From Paraphaeosphaeria minitans (Eukaryota; Ascomycota; Dothideomycetes; Pleosporales; Didymosphaeriaceae), in NCBI GenBank assembly GCA_015832175.1, contig WJXW01000002.1, positions 2,790,001 to 2,854,000 on the forward strand: a stretch of 64,000 bases of DNA, written 5' to 3'. Below are positions 36,206-47,957 of the stretch, in pieces (position 1 is the stretch's first letter; each line of letters opens with the position of its first letter). The position numbers and the translations under genes were made by a program. The notes below the pieces were generated by a model. The model saw only the letters and a program-made list of their open reading frames with translations. It was not told the origin of the DNA and did no database searches.

Positions 36206-37240
36206 ACGGGCATCGTCAGTCATAATCATTACGATTACTATCACAAGCGACAGCCGTCGCCACACACCTCGACTTCGCCCATTAAGGGTGTTTATCTGGG
36301 GTGAGACTGTGGCGGCGCCGGTATCCGGGGAAGGAGGTCTTGGCTCGGGAGCGCGGCGCGGGTATCGGCACGGAGGCTTGGTGTACTTCGATACGGAGAT
36401 TCGAACATCAGTCATCGTCTTTTTGATCCGAGGGCGGACAAAGCAAGGCTCGGAGCACTGAGAAGGTACTCGTGAGGCAACATCACCACTGTTCGGGGTT
36501 GGACTATCCCCTCGCAAGGGCCAGTGGGCCTTTACATTTGGCCATCTACACGATGCAGAAACGAGCATCGATCTACTCGTAAAATCTTCCATCTGCAATA
36601 ACAAAGGTTAGGCCCGCATCGAGCGACCGCTTTAGGTGCACAGTTGGAGATGCCGTGGCGCGCGATGCGACAAAGAGTGCCTACACTTATGCACTCTCGT
36701 TAATACCCACATTCTTTTCATGAAATCAATCATTTCACCCATACCGATTACTGCGTTTGATACAGTCATCATTATCTTCCATGTTCTGTCTCATTAGTGG
36801 TAATGTTTTTCAGGACACTGTATTCTATCATGACTCCAGAAAACTTAACCGTTTAGGACGCACGAGTCGCCCGCTGCATGTATAATCTAATCACGATGCT
36901 GAGATGTATTTGGGGTTACGATGTCTGAATTTTCAGGCAGCGCGAGCCTGCCTATGCCATGTATAGTCTACACAGCTGACTTCACTTATGACATGCTCTC
37001 GGGTAGTAGCGATTAATGTGGATAATACCTTTGTGTGCTAGCTTGTACCCATAGACACCCCCGTCCTAGCATTTCAAGGGTAGAGCTCGAAATAGACACT
37101 GCCCTCCTCCTCCTCCTCCTCCTCCTTGCTATCGTTACTGTATCCTATGTCCTTGGCATATTACTTAACTTCTGTGATTATCCTGTCCACCTCTGCAAGG
37201 TCCGCTTCTAGAATCGCCTGCGCCCTGTTCTAGTATAGTA
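36206..37240. other. gene-free stretch with (CCT)n microsatellite
   Basis: No supported gene. A CCT repeat of about eight units lies at 37102-37126. The 145-codon minus ORF at 36167-36604 overlaps the 3' end of the preceding gene and shows no domain. Confidence 0.6.
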
Positions 37241-37431
37241 CTGTAGCTTAGCAGTTAGTGTGCACTTTTAGACAATTGCGAAGCCTTTAATTATAAAAAT
37301 CCTAAAAACGTTTCTTCTAAATATATTATACATGAAAAGTAATAAATACGTTAAAAAGATTTTTTTTTAGCATTTTTCCTAGTAAAGACTGCACAATTTT
37401 CTAGAAGTGCGCACTAACTGCTAAGCTACGG
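37241..37431. mobile_element. MITE with about 49-bp terminal inverted repeats and TA duplication
   Basis: Ends CTGTAGCTTAGCAGTTAGTG... and the reverse complement CCGTAGCTTAGCAGTTAGTG... match at about 42 of 49 positions; most mismatches are transitions. TA flanks both ends (37239-37240, 37432-37433), as in Tc1/mariner-type insertions. The AT-rich middle is about 90 bp and has no coding capacity. Confidence 0.85.
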
Positions 37432-37883
37432 TAGCTAGAGACAGCGCAGCTTAAATACTTTCCTTGTATTTTACGAGTCGCTCAGCTGGCGCATGCCCAC
37501 CGCCTCGGGCTCTCCCTTCCTATGGTAGGTAGCGGCCGCTAGAGAGGTATGGTATGATAGTTTGAGTCCTTAACGGCTCACGGAATGAATTACAGGCAGT
37601 TAATATGGGCAGTTAGTCTACAATAGATTCACCTTGCTTTGTTTAGACCCCAGCGCATCGTTTCTCACGTTAGGTACCAAAAGAGGCTAAGTCCGCTGAG
37701 CCACCTTCTAGCTTATGTACGAAGTGCGCGGCCTCAAAAGCGTAAATTTTATTCTATGCATCGACATCGAAATGGACAGCTCGACTCATCATTGTACTCA
37801 TATGTTGATTTAGCGGTCAAAGAAGCGTTCACTCAACCTAAATTCAACAAACGACACATTTCCTAAAATAAGCTCCTCTCGCC

Positions 37884-39155
37884 ATGGTTTTCTTTAGTTC
37901 AAGCAAAAAGACTTCCCCCGCACTCCCCATATTTGCTTTGCACCTCTCAAATGCACAAGACAAAGTGTTTAAACCTAATGAAACCATCCAAGGTCACGTC
38001 ACCCTCTCTACACCAACACCCATATCGCCTCAGGCCATCGAAGTATCACTCTGGGGTCACTCCTCTGTCTGGCTGCGCACATCATCCGGCACAGGAACTG
38101 ACACCACGTACCGCCACTATCGCGACAACGTGCCACTATTCGATGTCGCATTGAATATCTTCACCCAATCGCAACAACTGGAGCCAGGCCAGAGCTACTC
38201 TTTCCCATTCAAATTCCGAGTACCAGAAGGCACGGGCTCGCATCGTATAGGAGGATATAAAGATGATATGGACGCAAGTTGGACCGTACAGCCGCACCAT
38301 CTACCACCAACATTTGCCTGGGGTACACAACCAGATTGGCCAGACAATGCATCTATCAGTTATGGCATTACGACACGTTTGATATGCTCTGGCATCGGTG
38401 TAGGAAAACACCAGGAGGAGCCCATCTTCGCTACGTCACCAATCCTGTTTCAGCCTCTCAACCCCAGTCTCAATGCACCTTACAGCGTCATCCGCCACCT
38501 AAAGCCATGCACTCTTACCAGCTCCAGTTTGACAGGGCGCGACCCGTCCAGCATTGGCTTTCGGCAGAAGCTCTCCGACAGATTCTCCTCCGAAACGCCG
38601 AAGCTGGACTTTGAGCTCGGCATTGAGCTACCCGACCTTCTTGTTTCGGGCTCAGGGTTCAAATTCAAAGCCACGTTCAACGTGCTAAACAAGGTGCAGA
38701 ACGTGGTCCAGATACCAGCAATCACTTTCAGAGTACTCCAGTTAAATCTCCTTGACTTCACATTCGTACGTGCAGCCCACGATAGGGCTGCCAACCAATT
38801 AATGCAAGGACACCACTTTAACGGCACACCGTTGGATGCGCCAACGGGCCTGTTCTCAGGTTGGGAGCACACCATCTACCACGAGAAGAAGACCGCGCTG
38901 AACTCTCTTCCGGAGTCGCAGGTGGTTCAGCTCGAAGAGGTCCCGCTTCCAGATGAGAAGAAAGGCACGGAGCAGGCCAACAGCGCAGAGGCCTGGTTCT
39001 CTGCAAGGGTGCCCGGCTTCACGCCTCCGAGCTTTCAATGCTTTGCGATCTCGCGGGCTTATAGAATCAAGGCGAAGATAGGGGTACAGATTGGGGAGAA
39101 GAAATTTCAACATGAGGTAGAGAGCTATGTGGAGAATTTGGGAAGTGCAGGATAA
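37884..39155 (+). CDS. alpha-arrestin-like (arrestin N-terminal domain) protein
   Basis: A single-exon protein of 423 residues. Residues about 14-115 have the arrestin N-domain beta-sandwich pattern: FALHLSNAQDKVFKPNETI, GHVTLSTPTPISPQAIEV, then a Y/H-rich loop and LEPGQSYSFPFKFRVPEG. A C-terminal arrestin-like half follows (FELGIELPDLLVSGSGFKF, about residues 240-400). Fungal alpha-arrestins act as adaptors that bring ubiquitin ligase to membrane transporters. No PPxY motif is evident here, so a trafficking role is inferred only from fold. The start ATG has a good context (GCCATGG). Its 3' end faces the P450 gene, about 800 bp away. Confidence 0.8.
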   Translation: MVFFSSSKKTSPALPIFALHLSNAQDKVFKPNETIQGHVTLSTPTPISPQAIEVSLWGHSSVWLRTSSGTGTDTTYRHYRDNVPLFDVALNIFTQSQQLEPGQSYSFPFKFRVPEGTGSHRIGGYKDDMDASWTVQPHHLPPTFAWGTQPDWPDNASISYGITTRLICSGIGVGKHQEEPIFATSPILFQPLNPSLNAPYSVIRHLKPCTLTSSSLTGRDPSSIGFRQKLSDRFSSETPKLDFELGIELPDLLVSGSGFKFKATFNVLNKVQNVVQIPAITFRVLQLNLLDFTFVRAAHDRAANQLMQGHHFNGTPLDAPTGLFSGWEHTIYHEKKTALNSLPESQVVQLEEVPLPDEKKGTEQANSAEAWFSARVPGFTPPSFQCFAISRAYRIKAKIGVQIGEKKFQHEVESYVENLGSAG

Positions 39156-39956
39156 GGAACGTCGGCGTAACTGGCCTTTTGCCGTGCATAATATGTATTG
39201 GTATTCATTACGTACGACCCAAGAATCTAGAATCCGAAGCGTGCATATATGTCTCTCACGACATCTACGTGGTGTTGCAATTCAAAGTAACTGGATTGAC
39301 CCATATTCTGAAAATGTCATTTGCGGAACGATACACTAAGCCAGATTTTCCTAGCGAAAGACATTCGCCGCTGTTTGCTCCTCATAAAACTCGACTCGTG
39401 GTCCGAATCTAAGCGCGCTACCATCATTACGACCGTGAATTGTGCAGATCCCAGCGCAGCCCGTTATATGCATCTCGTCCCTGACGATAGAATTTTAGAA
39501 GCGATAGACTTGAAGCGCTCAGAGAGACTGTGAAGCGTAGTGAAGTGAGGCCGGTCATTGCGGTATTCCCAAGACGGTAATAGAGTTTATGGTAGTGGCA
39601 ATGCACGTGAGCTGGGGAGTCTGGGTAGCGCAAAGAAGTTGGACAGCTGCTGTGCATGAGTAACGGAGTCTTGTCATGATACCGCTACAAAGTGCTTCTT
39701 TGTGATGCGAGCAATAATTGCGCATGCGTAGATCGAAGCGTAGCCCTTGAGTGGTTTTGCCCTCTTATGTTTTCGCACTGGATATATATTTCACCAAGGA
39801 GAAACCCTCGACAACCATTCGGGTCCATCCTCAAGCAAGTAGGCCAGCACAGCGATGGTTATCGTTGACATTCTGACGAGGGCTTCAACGTCCTTCAGGT
39901 GGGAGTTTCTCATAAGCTGCTACTTCGCAACGAACAGCCATCCTCTTCATATGCAC
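39156..39956. other. convergent intergenic region, no gene seen
   Basis: It lies between the 3' ends of the arrestin-like and P450 genes. The short ORFs here (70-77 codons) overlap each other in several frames and have no recognisable features. Confidence 0.6.
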
Positions 39957-41542
39957 TTACACCTTGTCGCTCCGTCTCGCCTTGATTCTTACCCTAAAAT
40001 CCACAGGTTTGACAAACCATAAGTTCATCGTCTTCCACCTCCTTTCCGGCGTCTCAAGTTTGAAGTCAAAAGCATCGACAATCAGCGGTAGAAACTTAGA
40101 CATCTCAAGATGCCCGATATGTCGCCCAATGCATGTCCTTGAACCTAAGCCAAACTGCCATCTCGTCAGCACGGAATATATACATGCTCAAGTTTCGAAT
40201 ACTCACAGGAATATAGTGCGCCTCCATGACCTTCAGCTGCTCAGCATCCGCATCAAGCCACCTCTGAGGCCGAAACACCTCCACATCGCTCCCCCAGATA
40301 TCCGCATCATAGTGAGCAACCCATGTGTTAATCCCAACTTCCGCGCCCGCAGGAAAGTACCGCCCAGCTATCGTCGCGCCGCCCTCACTCACAACCCTCC
40401 AGAGCGGCAACCCTGTCCCAGGATGCAGTCTCAGGCCCTCCTTAATACACGCCTGCAAATACGGCATTTCCTGGCTCACCTTGAATGTCACCTGGTGCGG
40501 AGTGCACTTCTCTTCCCTTACATTCTTTTCAATCTCGCCCCTCAACTTTCCCAGTGCCTCAGGCGTCCGAATTAGGTGGTACAACACACTACTCAAGCTC
40601 AACGCCGTGGTATCCGACCCCGCAACAATATTACTCATCGTCAGCGCGAAAACATGATAATCCGTGACCCCTTCCTTAACCTCCTGCATATCCAGCATCT
40701 TATCGACAAAATCCTGGGGCTCACCCTCTCCCCTCTCTGGCCTCTTCCCGTGCGCCCGCTCCCCCCGCCGCTGCGCAAGCGCCGCGCTCGCAAACCGCAT
40801 CAGATACGCCCTGCCCGCCGCCCCGCTACTAGGAAAGCGCTCCAGTATGGGATACAAGTAAGGATGCAGCCACGCATACACCCCCACCAGCGTCGAGTAC
40901 AGCATACTCCGATCCAGCGCGCCCATCGTACCGCCCAGATCCCTCCCCTCGTCCAGAAACCCGAAGCGCTTCCCATACGTGATAGCGCCGATGACATCGA
41001 AGGCGTAGCACTGGAACCAGTGTCCCATATCCACTGCTCCCCCCCCCTGCCGCCATCTCTTTCAATCGCCGCACGAAGACGTCCGCGCAGTCATCCACAT
41101 AAGCTTCGTACGACAGCAGCGCGCTCATGGCGTACAGCCCCGCATACACCCGGCGCGACTCGGCATGTCTTTTGATGTTCCGGTCGGTGAAGACGGTCCA
41201 GCGGTCTGGCGACGGGTGCTTCCACCCATCATACCACATATTCTTGGGCATCTTGCTGCCGATGCCGTAGACGGCTTTGTCGGGGGATTTGATGCTGTAC
41301 ATGCCCGGTGCGAGGCGCACTATGGGCGCAAAGTGCTCGCCGGACTGGGCGTGCTTACGATGGAGCGCGATGGTATGGCGTTCGTGCGCGCCGGTGTAGA
41401 TGTTGGAGAGGTACCAGAGCTTTGTGAAGCGCGCGGAGAAAGGGCCGGGGATATCTCTTAAAGGGTCGGTGAAGATGGAGTAGATGCCGTGGAGGAGGTG
41501 GAACACTGCGGCTGCGAGGGCTAAGTAGATGATCCACATCAT
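39957..41542 (-). CDS. cytochrome P450, pisatin-demethylase-like, with a frameshift in a C9 run
   Basis: Haem monooxygenase of the microsomal type. Exons: 41542-40207 and 40154-39957; the 52-bp intron (40155-40206, GTGAGT...CAG) lies just before the haem loop. It would encode about 510 residues. An N-terminal membrane helix (MMWIIYLALAAAVFHLLH) leads to a PGPF hinge. Further motifs are the I-helix AGSDTT, the K-helix EGLRLHP (ExxR), FRPQRW, and the haem-binding FGLGSRTCIGR with its Cys ligand. The frame breaks at 41039-41047, nine C on the plus strand; eight would keep one frame from EMAAGG to VDMGHWFQCYAFDVIG. Either a homopolymer sequencing error or a true disabling indel. The substrate is unknown. 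Confidence 0.85.
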
Positions 41543-42248
41543 TTCTTTTGTTGCGAGAATCGGCTGGAGTTTGGACTGGCACGTCTTGGATATTTTATCG
41601 AGCTACATGTGTGTGTGTTGAGCAACTACCGCTCTGCTGATCTCGGTGTACAATAACTCCGTCCTAGATGCTGAGGGTACCGTACGTCTAGGTACCGTAC
41701 CTACCCCGCCCCTCGGCCGAGATGTAACCACAGCGAAGACACACGGTAAGGTATCTATGACATTCAGTGTACGTTTATGCATGTCTCCACATGCCGAGAG
41801 TTACTGCCGTGAAGATCTAGGTGAAGCTAACCACACGTGCCGATATGCAGGAAGGCATTGGCTGCAGCCCGCGGAAGTGTAAGTTCAACAACGGACCGAT
41901 TCTTCCGAAGTTGCTACCCATAGTGACGGTTGATCGTGACATGCAACATTGGAGCGAAGCAGGCATGATGGCGAGGTAGAGACGATCGTGGGGTTGATAA
42001 ATGATGTGTATGAATGTTGCGTCGATCTGTTCTACTCATCCACTGTCCGGCCTCTGTACTGATGCCAGTTCGAGTGGAACCATGTCTTCGAACGCCGCAG
42101 TATGCCCCTCTGTCCCAAATCCAAGTACTCCGTCAACCTGCGCAGGCTTCCCTAGCCTCGAACGCCTGCTATAGTATTCCCCAAACGCTAAACAAAATTC
42201 CGTTCCACAGTGTAGACTGTCACCGTCTGCCGTCTGCTCCATTACCTG
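41543..42248. other. P450 upstream region and PIF1 3' flank, no gene seen
   Basis: About 700 bp. It includes a duplicated AGGTACCGTAC motif near 41675-41700. No domain-bearing ORF is present. Confidence 0.55.
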
Positions 42249-44834
42249 TTAAGCTTGCCTTTTCGTAATCTTTAGGTGCTTCTCTATACTTCCCTTCTTC
42301 GCTTTGCTCTCGACGTGCTCGGCTGTACTCAGACTGCTGTAGAAAGCTCGCACCTTCTCGTGCGCCATAACCTTGCTCGCATCGAAGCGCATGACCTGCA
42401 GACCAGCCATGTTCGTTGCACGCGAAAGGGCCACATAAGCTTGTCCCTTCTCAAAGACTCTGCCCAAGTCAACGCGTACACGCTCAAGTGTCTGACCTTG
42501 CGCTTTGTGAATGGACAGCGCCCACGCAAGGATGAGTGGAATCTGGTCGCGGGATGCCTGGACCTCCCCGTTGGGTAGTTCGATCTTCCAGGGTTCGCGC
42601 TTGCAGAGAAGATCACGAGTCGTACCGTCGGAGATGGCAAAGCGGACGACAGGGTACAACTGTGCTGTGTTGACGCCGAGTGTCTTTTCCTTGAGCTTTT
42701 TGAGCGCGTCTAGCTCAGTCGTGTTGTCTGCGCCTTCCAGGAAAGCATCTTCATTCTCCCTGTAGAACGCAAACATTTGCTCTGTCATGAAACCTGTAAC
42801 CTTGCCCAAAGAACCGTTTACGAGGGTATCATCCATGTTCTTGACCAGCATAACTTGGGCACCTTTCTTCAGATAGATGTTCGCAGGCACCATGCAGCTT
42901 TGAAGAAGCTTGTCGCGCTTCTCCTTGTCTGTGACCGTGCCGCCATCGCGGGATTCGAACTCGTATATTTGGCCTTGGAGCTGGTTCATTCGGGCTTGGT
43001 TCGCCCGTTCGACTTCCTGTCGCGTCGGGAACAGCTCAGTGGCTTCGATGTTATCTTCGGATGCTGGAAGCGGGCGGTCGAGTTGCCGGAATTTTGCGAT
43101 CGAGGCGGTAGTTAGGCGACCTTCGCGCATCTCGTTGAGCATTCCAGCAAACACAGGATCCTTTTGACGGAAGACGTGAGTGAGGCCAATCGTGTGCTCA
43201 ATCGAGGTGGTCCAAGTTCCGGCATCGAAGGCGAAACGAGCCACCTTCCCGTAATCAGGAACTGGCGGAAGCTGGAAAAAATCGCCGGTGATGATGAGTT
43301 GAATACCGCCGAAGGGTCGGCCGTTGTTGCGGATGGTTCTCGCGATCTGTTCTAGTTTGTCGAAGAGATCTCCGTCAACCATCGACACCTCGTCAATGAC
43401 AAGGACCTTGGTACGCATCCACCGCTGCTTTGCTTTTGCATTTCGTCTGATCTTCTTGACAAGATCTTCCACAGGTTCCTTCCCTAGACCAATGCCAGAG
43501 AAGCTGTGCAAAGTCACACCTCCGATGTTACACGCGGCTAAGCCTGTCGATGCTGTGACAGCTACTCGATCAGACTCACGGACGTATTTTCGTCGCAGGC
43601 CTACGATGATTTCCCGTAGCAGAACGGATTTACCAGTACCTTATCATTGATTAGTGAGAGTAGATGCAGGCTGACGTTTGCACTCACCGGCAGAACCTGT
43701 AAAGAACACACTCTTCTTATTCTCAACGACCATGTTAAGCACATTCTGTTGCTCCTCACTTAGGAATATGCGGTGAAGGGTAGTCTTCTTCCTCTTGGCG
43801 GCGGCCTTGACATCCTCGTCAGTACCTCCGTTGACTTTGGCAGCCACGGCCTTCTTATGCGCTTCCCTTAGTGTCTTCTGCTGCTGCTTGATCGCACTCT
43901 GTGTCGTGTTCCAAAGGTAGTCCGGCTTGGACGCCTTTGGTGCCGGGGTTGCCGTCAAAGTAGCTTCTGTTGATCTCCGTTTCTTCGGTCTAGCCACTTC
44001 TTGTTCTTCCTCAATAGCTTCCGTCTTGACCTGACTGGCGTTTTGCAGCCAAGGCAACGTGCGACGTTTTGTAGGTGCTGGGACCTGTTGTGGTTTCGGC
44101 GGGGCTCTGAAGTGTTCGGGCGGGGACGAAGACCAGGGTATTTGTTGGCTACTCTTCGGTTCTTGTTTCGTGACAGGTGTCGTCTGCGCCGTGGCGGAGT
44201 GGTACGCTGAGTCGACGGTGCTCGTGTGCGGAAGGGATGGATATTGTACAGTAGTCTTCGTCGCGGGGTCCTCTACGTCGAGATCGATGTCGCTGTCGAA
44301 GTCGTTCTCATCGAAGAGTACAGCCGAGAGCGGAATCGACTGGCCAGTCTTGTTGTTGTGAAAGGAGGGAACATCGTTTTCGAAATCGGATATGCTGAGG
44401 GAGGGGTAGCCGAAGGCATCTTCCTGTGAGTCCAACGCCTTCGCAAGCCCGCTCGATGTTCTCTTTATGCCGTGCGCTTGCCCCGAATTCCGCTTTTCTG
44501 AGTTGTGTTTCGGCACGTTGCCCGACAAGGTCGACAGTGGACGCGTCCCATTCGGTCTCTGTGTACCTTGCGAGCTCTTGAACGCCCCTGCCATGCTCTG
44601 CTGCTTCTGTTGGGTGGCAGGCGTAGGCGTCTGCGCCGGCGCCGCTGCGCTGTGGTTCTTGACGGCGGCTTTGAACATCGATTCGGCTGTGGAGAGTGTG
44701 CGTGAAGCAAGGCAGCCGATACGTGCCAATTGAGGCTGTCGCAGTGTGGGCCGGTAGGGTAGACGCGATGGCGGCGACGTTTTTACGAGAGTGAATCGCA
44801 ATGACGCGCCCAAACGGAAAAGAGCGACGAGCAT
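42249..44834 (-). CDS. PIF1: PIF1-family 5'-3' DNA helicase, probably mitochondrial and nuclear
   Basis: 845 residues from two exons, 44834-43688 and 43639-42249; the 48-bp intron (43640-43687) splits the Walker A loop, giving GSAGTGKS. Superfamily 1B helicase: Walker A about residues 380-387, [26 protein letters not shown] (motif Ia, PIF1 signature), [12 protein letters not shown] (Walker B, about 462-473), GDFFQLPPV (motif III) and the C-terminal [12 protein letters not shown] and YVALSRAT motifs. The family unwinds G-quadruplex and fork DNA and acts at telomeres, rDNA and mtDNA. The N-terminus from Met1 is Arg/Ser/Leu-rich and lacks acids, like a mitochondrial presequence; Met53 (44678) could start a nuclear form. 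The frame extends to an ATG at 44969, giving a hydrophobic leader, which I consider less likely. Confidence 0.9.
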
Positions 44835-46225
44835 ACAGCAAGCTATGGCCGCGACAACAAAGGAAACAAGTAGAGAAAGTGAACCAAGGAGCGGCGCGCG
44901 CGCGTGCACTAGCGGAGTACTGATCCTGGTGTAGCAACATCGTGCACGGACATCTGGACCACCAGTCAACTGATTTTCTAGATCCAGCCACTCACCGCGT
45001 ATGTATCTATGGTTCTAGTACATCTATCTACCTTAGGTATCCTATACAATTATTACTGGAAGAAAGCTCTTGAATCCAGCGAACTACCCTAAGTAGCGAA
45101 TAATTTACCAAGGTTAGAGTAACATCTAGCTACCTTAGTAGCGATTTCAAACCATCAAGCTATACTTTGACTACTCAAGTAGCATAACTAAGAATCTATT
45201 CTCCAAGTACATACTCCATGGTCTTCAGGAGAGACGCCGCAAACCCCAAGGAACCAACTTTGAAGGAACACCGCGCGCGACGTGTCCATCCTTTTCCCTT
45301 GTCAAGCCCCGCCACTCTTCAACGGCCCACATGCTCTCCCGCGATAGCGATAGCTGCGGCCATGTCGACCCGTGAAGCAGGATTCGGCAGTAGCATCGGA
45401 CGCGGACAACACTTGGTCTCGATCGTGGCTGTCGTGCATTCTTGTCACCATACTGTAGCAAGCAGCGAGAGGAACCGGAGGGCAGCAAGTAGCCAGTGCA
45501 ATGCCATGACGGGCACGATATGATTCCTTCTGGGGCTGGCAACGTGCTACAATCCTTCTTACGTACAGCAAACAAACACCTTTTGGGGCCGACCGCCAGC
45601 ACAGCCGAGGCAAAACTAGACATTTCGATCGATGGAAGAGAGGAGACGCATGCTTCGTGATGCATGGGTATGGGTATGCCGCGAATGACGCCAAAGCAAC
45701 AACACGTCCATGGGTGAACGACTGAGGAAATGCAACTCTTTTCATCGTTCGTCGCCATCAAAACAAGCGGATAGGTAAGAGGGTAGATAGGAAAGGAGAT
45801 TTGCAGATGCGAAGCGCAAGGAGATTCATTAAAGAAATTGAAATCCGAATCCGACAACACGCTCACCCGCACGTGGGTAGATCCCGCTGCTGCGGACATG
45901 GAAACACGTACACATGGGTAACTCGTACGCCCGACCAACATGACCCAGACCAGACATGAGCCTTTTCAAAGACGGCATGACACCCAAAAGCCTCGCGCAA
46001 ACTGACAGAGCTGTTTTTGATGGAACCGACAACAGAATGATCGCATGACATGAGCCCGTGGAGACATGATGGGAATGATGGGATAAACGTCCAAATGGGT
46101 GGAAATAAAGGTGCTATACAAACAAGTAGGTAGCGCCAATTTAGACAACCAGGCATGTCGTGAAGATAAAACAGCGCACACGAGAGAGGAATGTATGGGT
46201 ACCCACGAGCAAGCGGCTAGGGTGT
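44835..46225. other. PIF1 upstream region and Pub1 3' flank, no gene supported
   Basis: Short CTACCTTAG/TAGTAGC-type repeats occur at 45030-45190. A 238-codon minus ORF at 45225-45941 has no domain, signal or biased composition, and lies where the Pub1-like mRNA 3' UTR would be. Confidence 0.55.
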
Positions 46226-47957
46226 CTAACCCTGGTAGCCGCCGAAGCCGTTTTGGTTGAAGTTGCCCTGCGGCTGCTGGCCCCATTGCTGCTGGGGCGG
46301 CTGTCCGCCGCGACCGGCGTTGTAGCCGCCCGCGCTACCGGGCATCTGCTGGTAAGGCTGTGCCATGCCAGGTCCGCCGAAACCAGCCTGGTTCTGGGCG
46401 AAGGGCTGTCCGCCGGGGCTTGGACCTGCCCGAGCATTAGATTGTACCTTGCGATATCTGAGCTTCCTTTGGTGGCGCTCACCTTGGGGTGACATAGGAC
46501 CCCCTGGTCCCGCGCCATACTGCGGGAAGTATTGGCTTGGAGTCTGCGGGTAGGCCGAGTTGGGACCCGCCTGTGGCGAGTAGCCGTCGAATTGGCCAGT
46601 GGGCGGGCGATCCTTGCCCCACTAGAAAGCACATGTGAGCCGACCGAGGAGGGGAGAGGTGGAAACAAGAAACCTACGCTGCACTTGAGAGGTCGGCCGT
46701 TGACGTTGTAGCCATTGAGTTGGCAGATGGCCATGGCGGCGTTCTCATGTGTGTCCATCTTGATGAAGGCAAAGCCGCGGTCGGACTGGAAACGGGTCTC
46801 GGTCACGTATCCGAAGTTCTGGAACAGAGGCACGAGGTCGGACTGGGAGGTGTAAGGAGTGAGATTGCCGACGTAGCAAGTCGTCTGCCACTGCGGGGTC
46901 TGCTGCACGACCATGTCGTAGCTCTGAACGCCGTGGGTGGGGAAATGGTGGTGTCCGAAAGGAGTGGTCGGCGCCATGCCCATGGATGCCATGGCCTGCT
47001 GCTGGGAGATGGAAGGCTGGCCCTTCTGGTTGGCCCAGTTGCAGCGAATGGCGCGGGAACCAAGCCACTCGCCGTCCATGGAGCTGAGCGCTCGCTCGGC
47101 ATCGGCGCGGTCGCGGAAAGCGACGAAACCGTAGCCGCGCGACCTGCCCGTCTTCATGTCCCACATGACGCGGGCCTCGGAAACGGGGCCAAAGGTGGAG
47201 AAAGCTTGGAGCAGGACCTCATCGTTGACCTCGTTGGATAGGTCGCCGACGAAGATGTGGAAGTGGTTCGACGTGTCTTCCTTGGCCGTGTTGTTGGACT
47301 GGTAGGCCCAGTTGACGCGAATTTCCTGCACCTGTCAGCACGGGGCGGGGGGCCACGGGGCGGGGATTGCAAAGTGTACGTACGTTGTTGTGCACGCGGC
47401 GGCCGTTGAGGGTCTGCATTGCGCGTTCCGCGGCGGCGGGGTCGTCGAATTCTACAAAACCGTAGTTGAAGCCTTTTTGACTCATCTGCACGCCAATGGT
47501 AGCCTCGACAGCCTATGGGGTCTTGTCAGTCAATTCGGCGGTACCGGCGCGTGGGCGGGGCAAGCGCTGGTGAAGGTAGAGCGACACTGACGTTCTTGTC
47601 TGGGATGATTTTCACGCTCTGGACGTGGCCCGTGGTTTCGAAGATCTGGCGCAGTACGTCCTCGGTCACCCGAGGATCCAGGCCGCCCACGTACAAGGCT
47701 CTTTTGTTCGGCTCGGGAGCCGCGCGACGGGGCACGTACCCGGCGCCGCCGCTGGTGGGCGACATGGGGTTTCCGCTCATGGGCGAGCTGATGGCGGTGG
47801 GGATGGGGTTCGTGTTCTGCGGGATGATGACGGGCGCCAGGGGCGGGGGAGGCATGTGCTGCTGGGGCTGGGTCGGGGCACCGCCATCGTAGCCAGGGGC
47901 GCCGGCTGAGGCAGACTGCGGTTGCCTCTGGGATTGCGACGCCTGAGAGTCGGCCAT
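46226..47957 (-). CDS. three-RRM RNA-binding protein of the Pub1/TIA-1 type
   Basis: 493 residues from five exons: 47957-47592, 47512-47384, 47325-46678, 46621-46483 and 46425-46226. RRM1 has LYVGGLDPRVTEDVLRQIF and YGFVEFDD; RRM2 has HIFVGDLSNEVNDEVLLQAF and RGYGFVAF; RRM3 has CYVGNLTPYTSQSDLV and RGFAFIKM, ending in WGKD. The tails are Gln/Pro/Gly-rich. The family binds U-rich mRNA and enters stress granules. Start chosen at 47957 (ACCATGG). Intron 1 has a GTCAGT donor. Intron 4 (46426-46482, 57 bp) is stop-free and in frame, so whether it is always removed is open. The second acceptor was set at GTGCAG|GAAATTCGC by family alignment from memory. Confidence 0.88.

Noticed and set aside
36167..36604. 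145-codon minus-strand ORF
   Set aside because: It overlaps the 3' end of the Cys-rich gene on the other strand and shows low-complexity Arg/Pro/Ser content without a domain.
37639..37866. 75-codon ORF just before the arrestin-like gene
   Set aside because: It lies in that gene's likely 5' leader and has no ATG in its first codon or recognisable features.
45225..45941. 238-codon minus-strand ORF
   Set aside because: Overlapping ORFs occur in several frames, there is no domain or helix pattern, and it sits in the probable 3' UTR of the Pub1-like gene.
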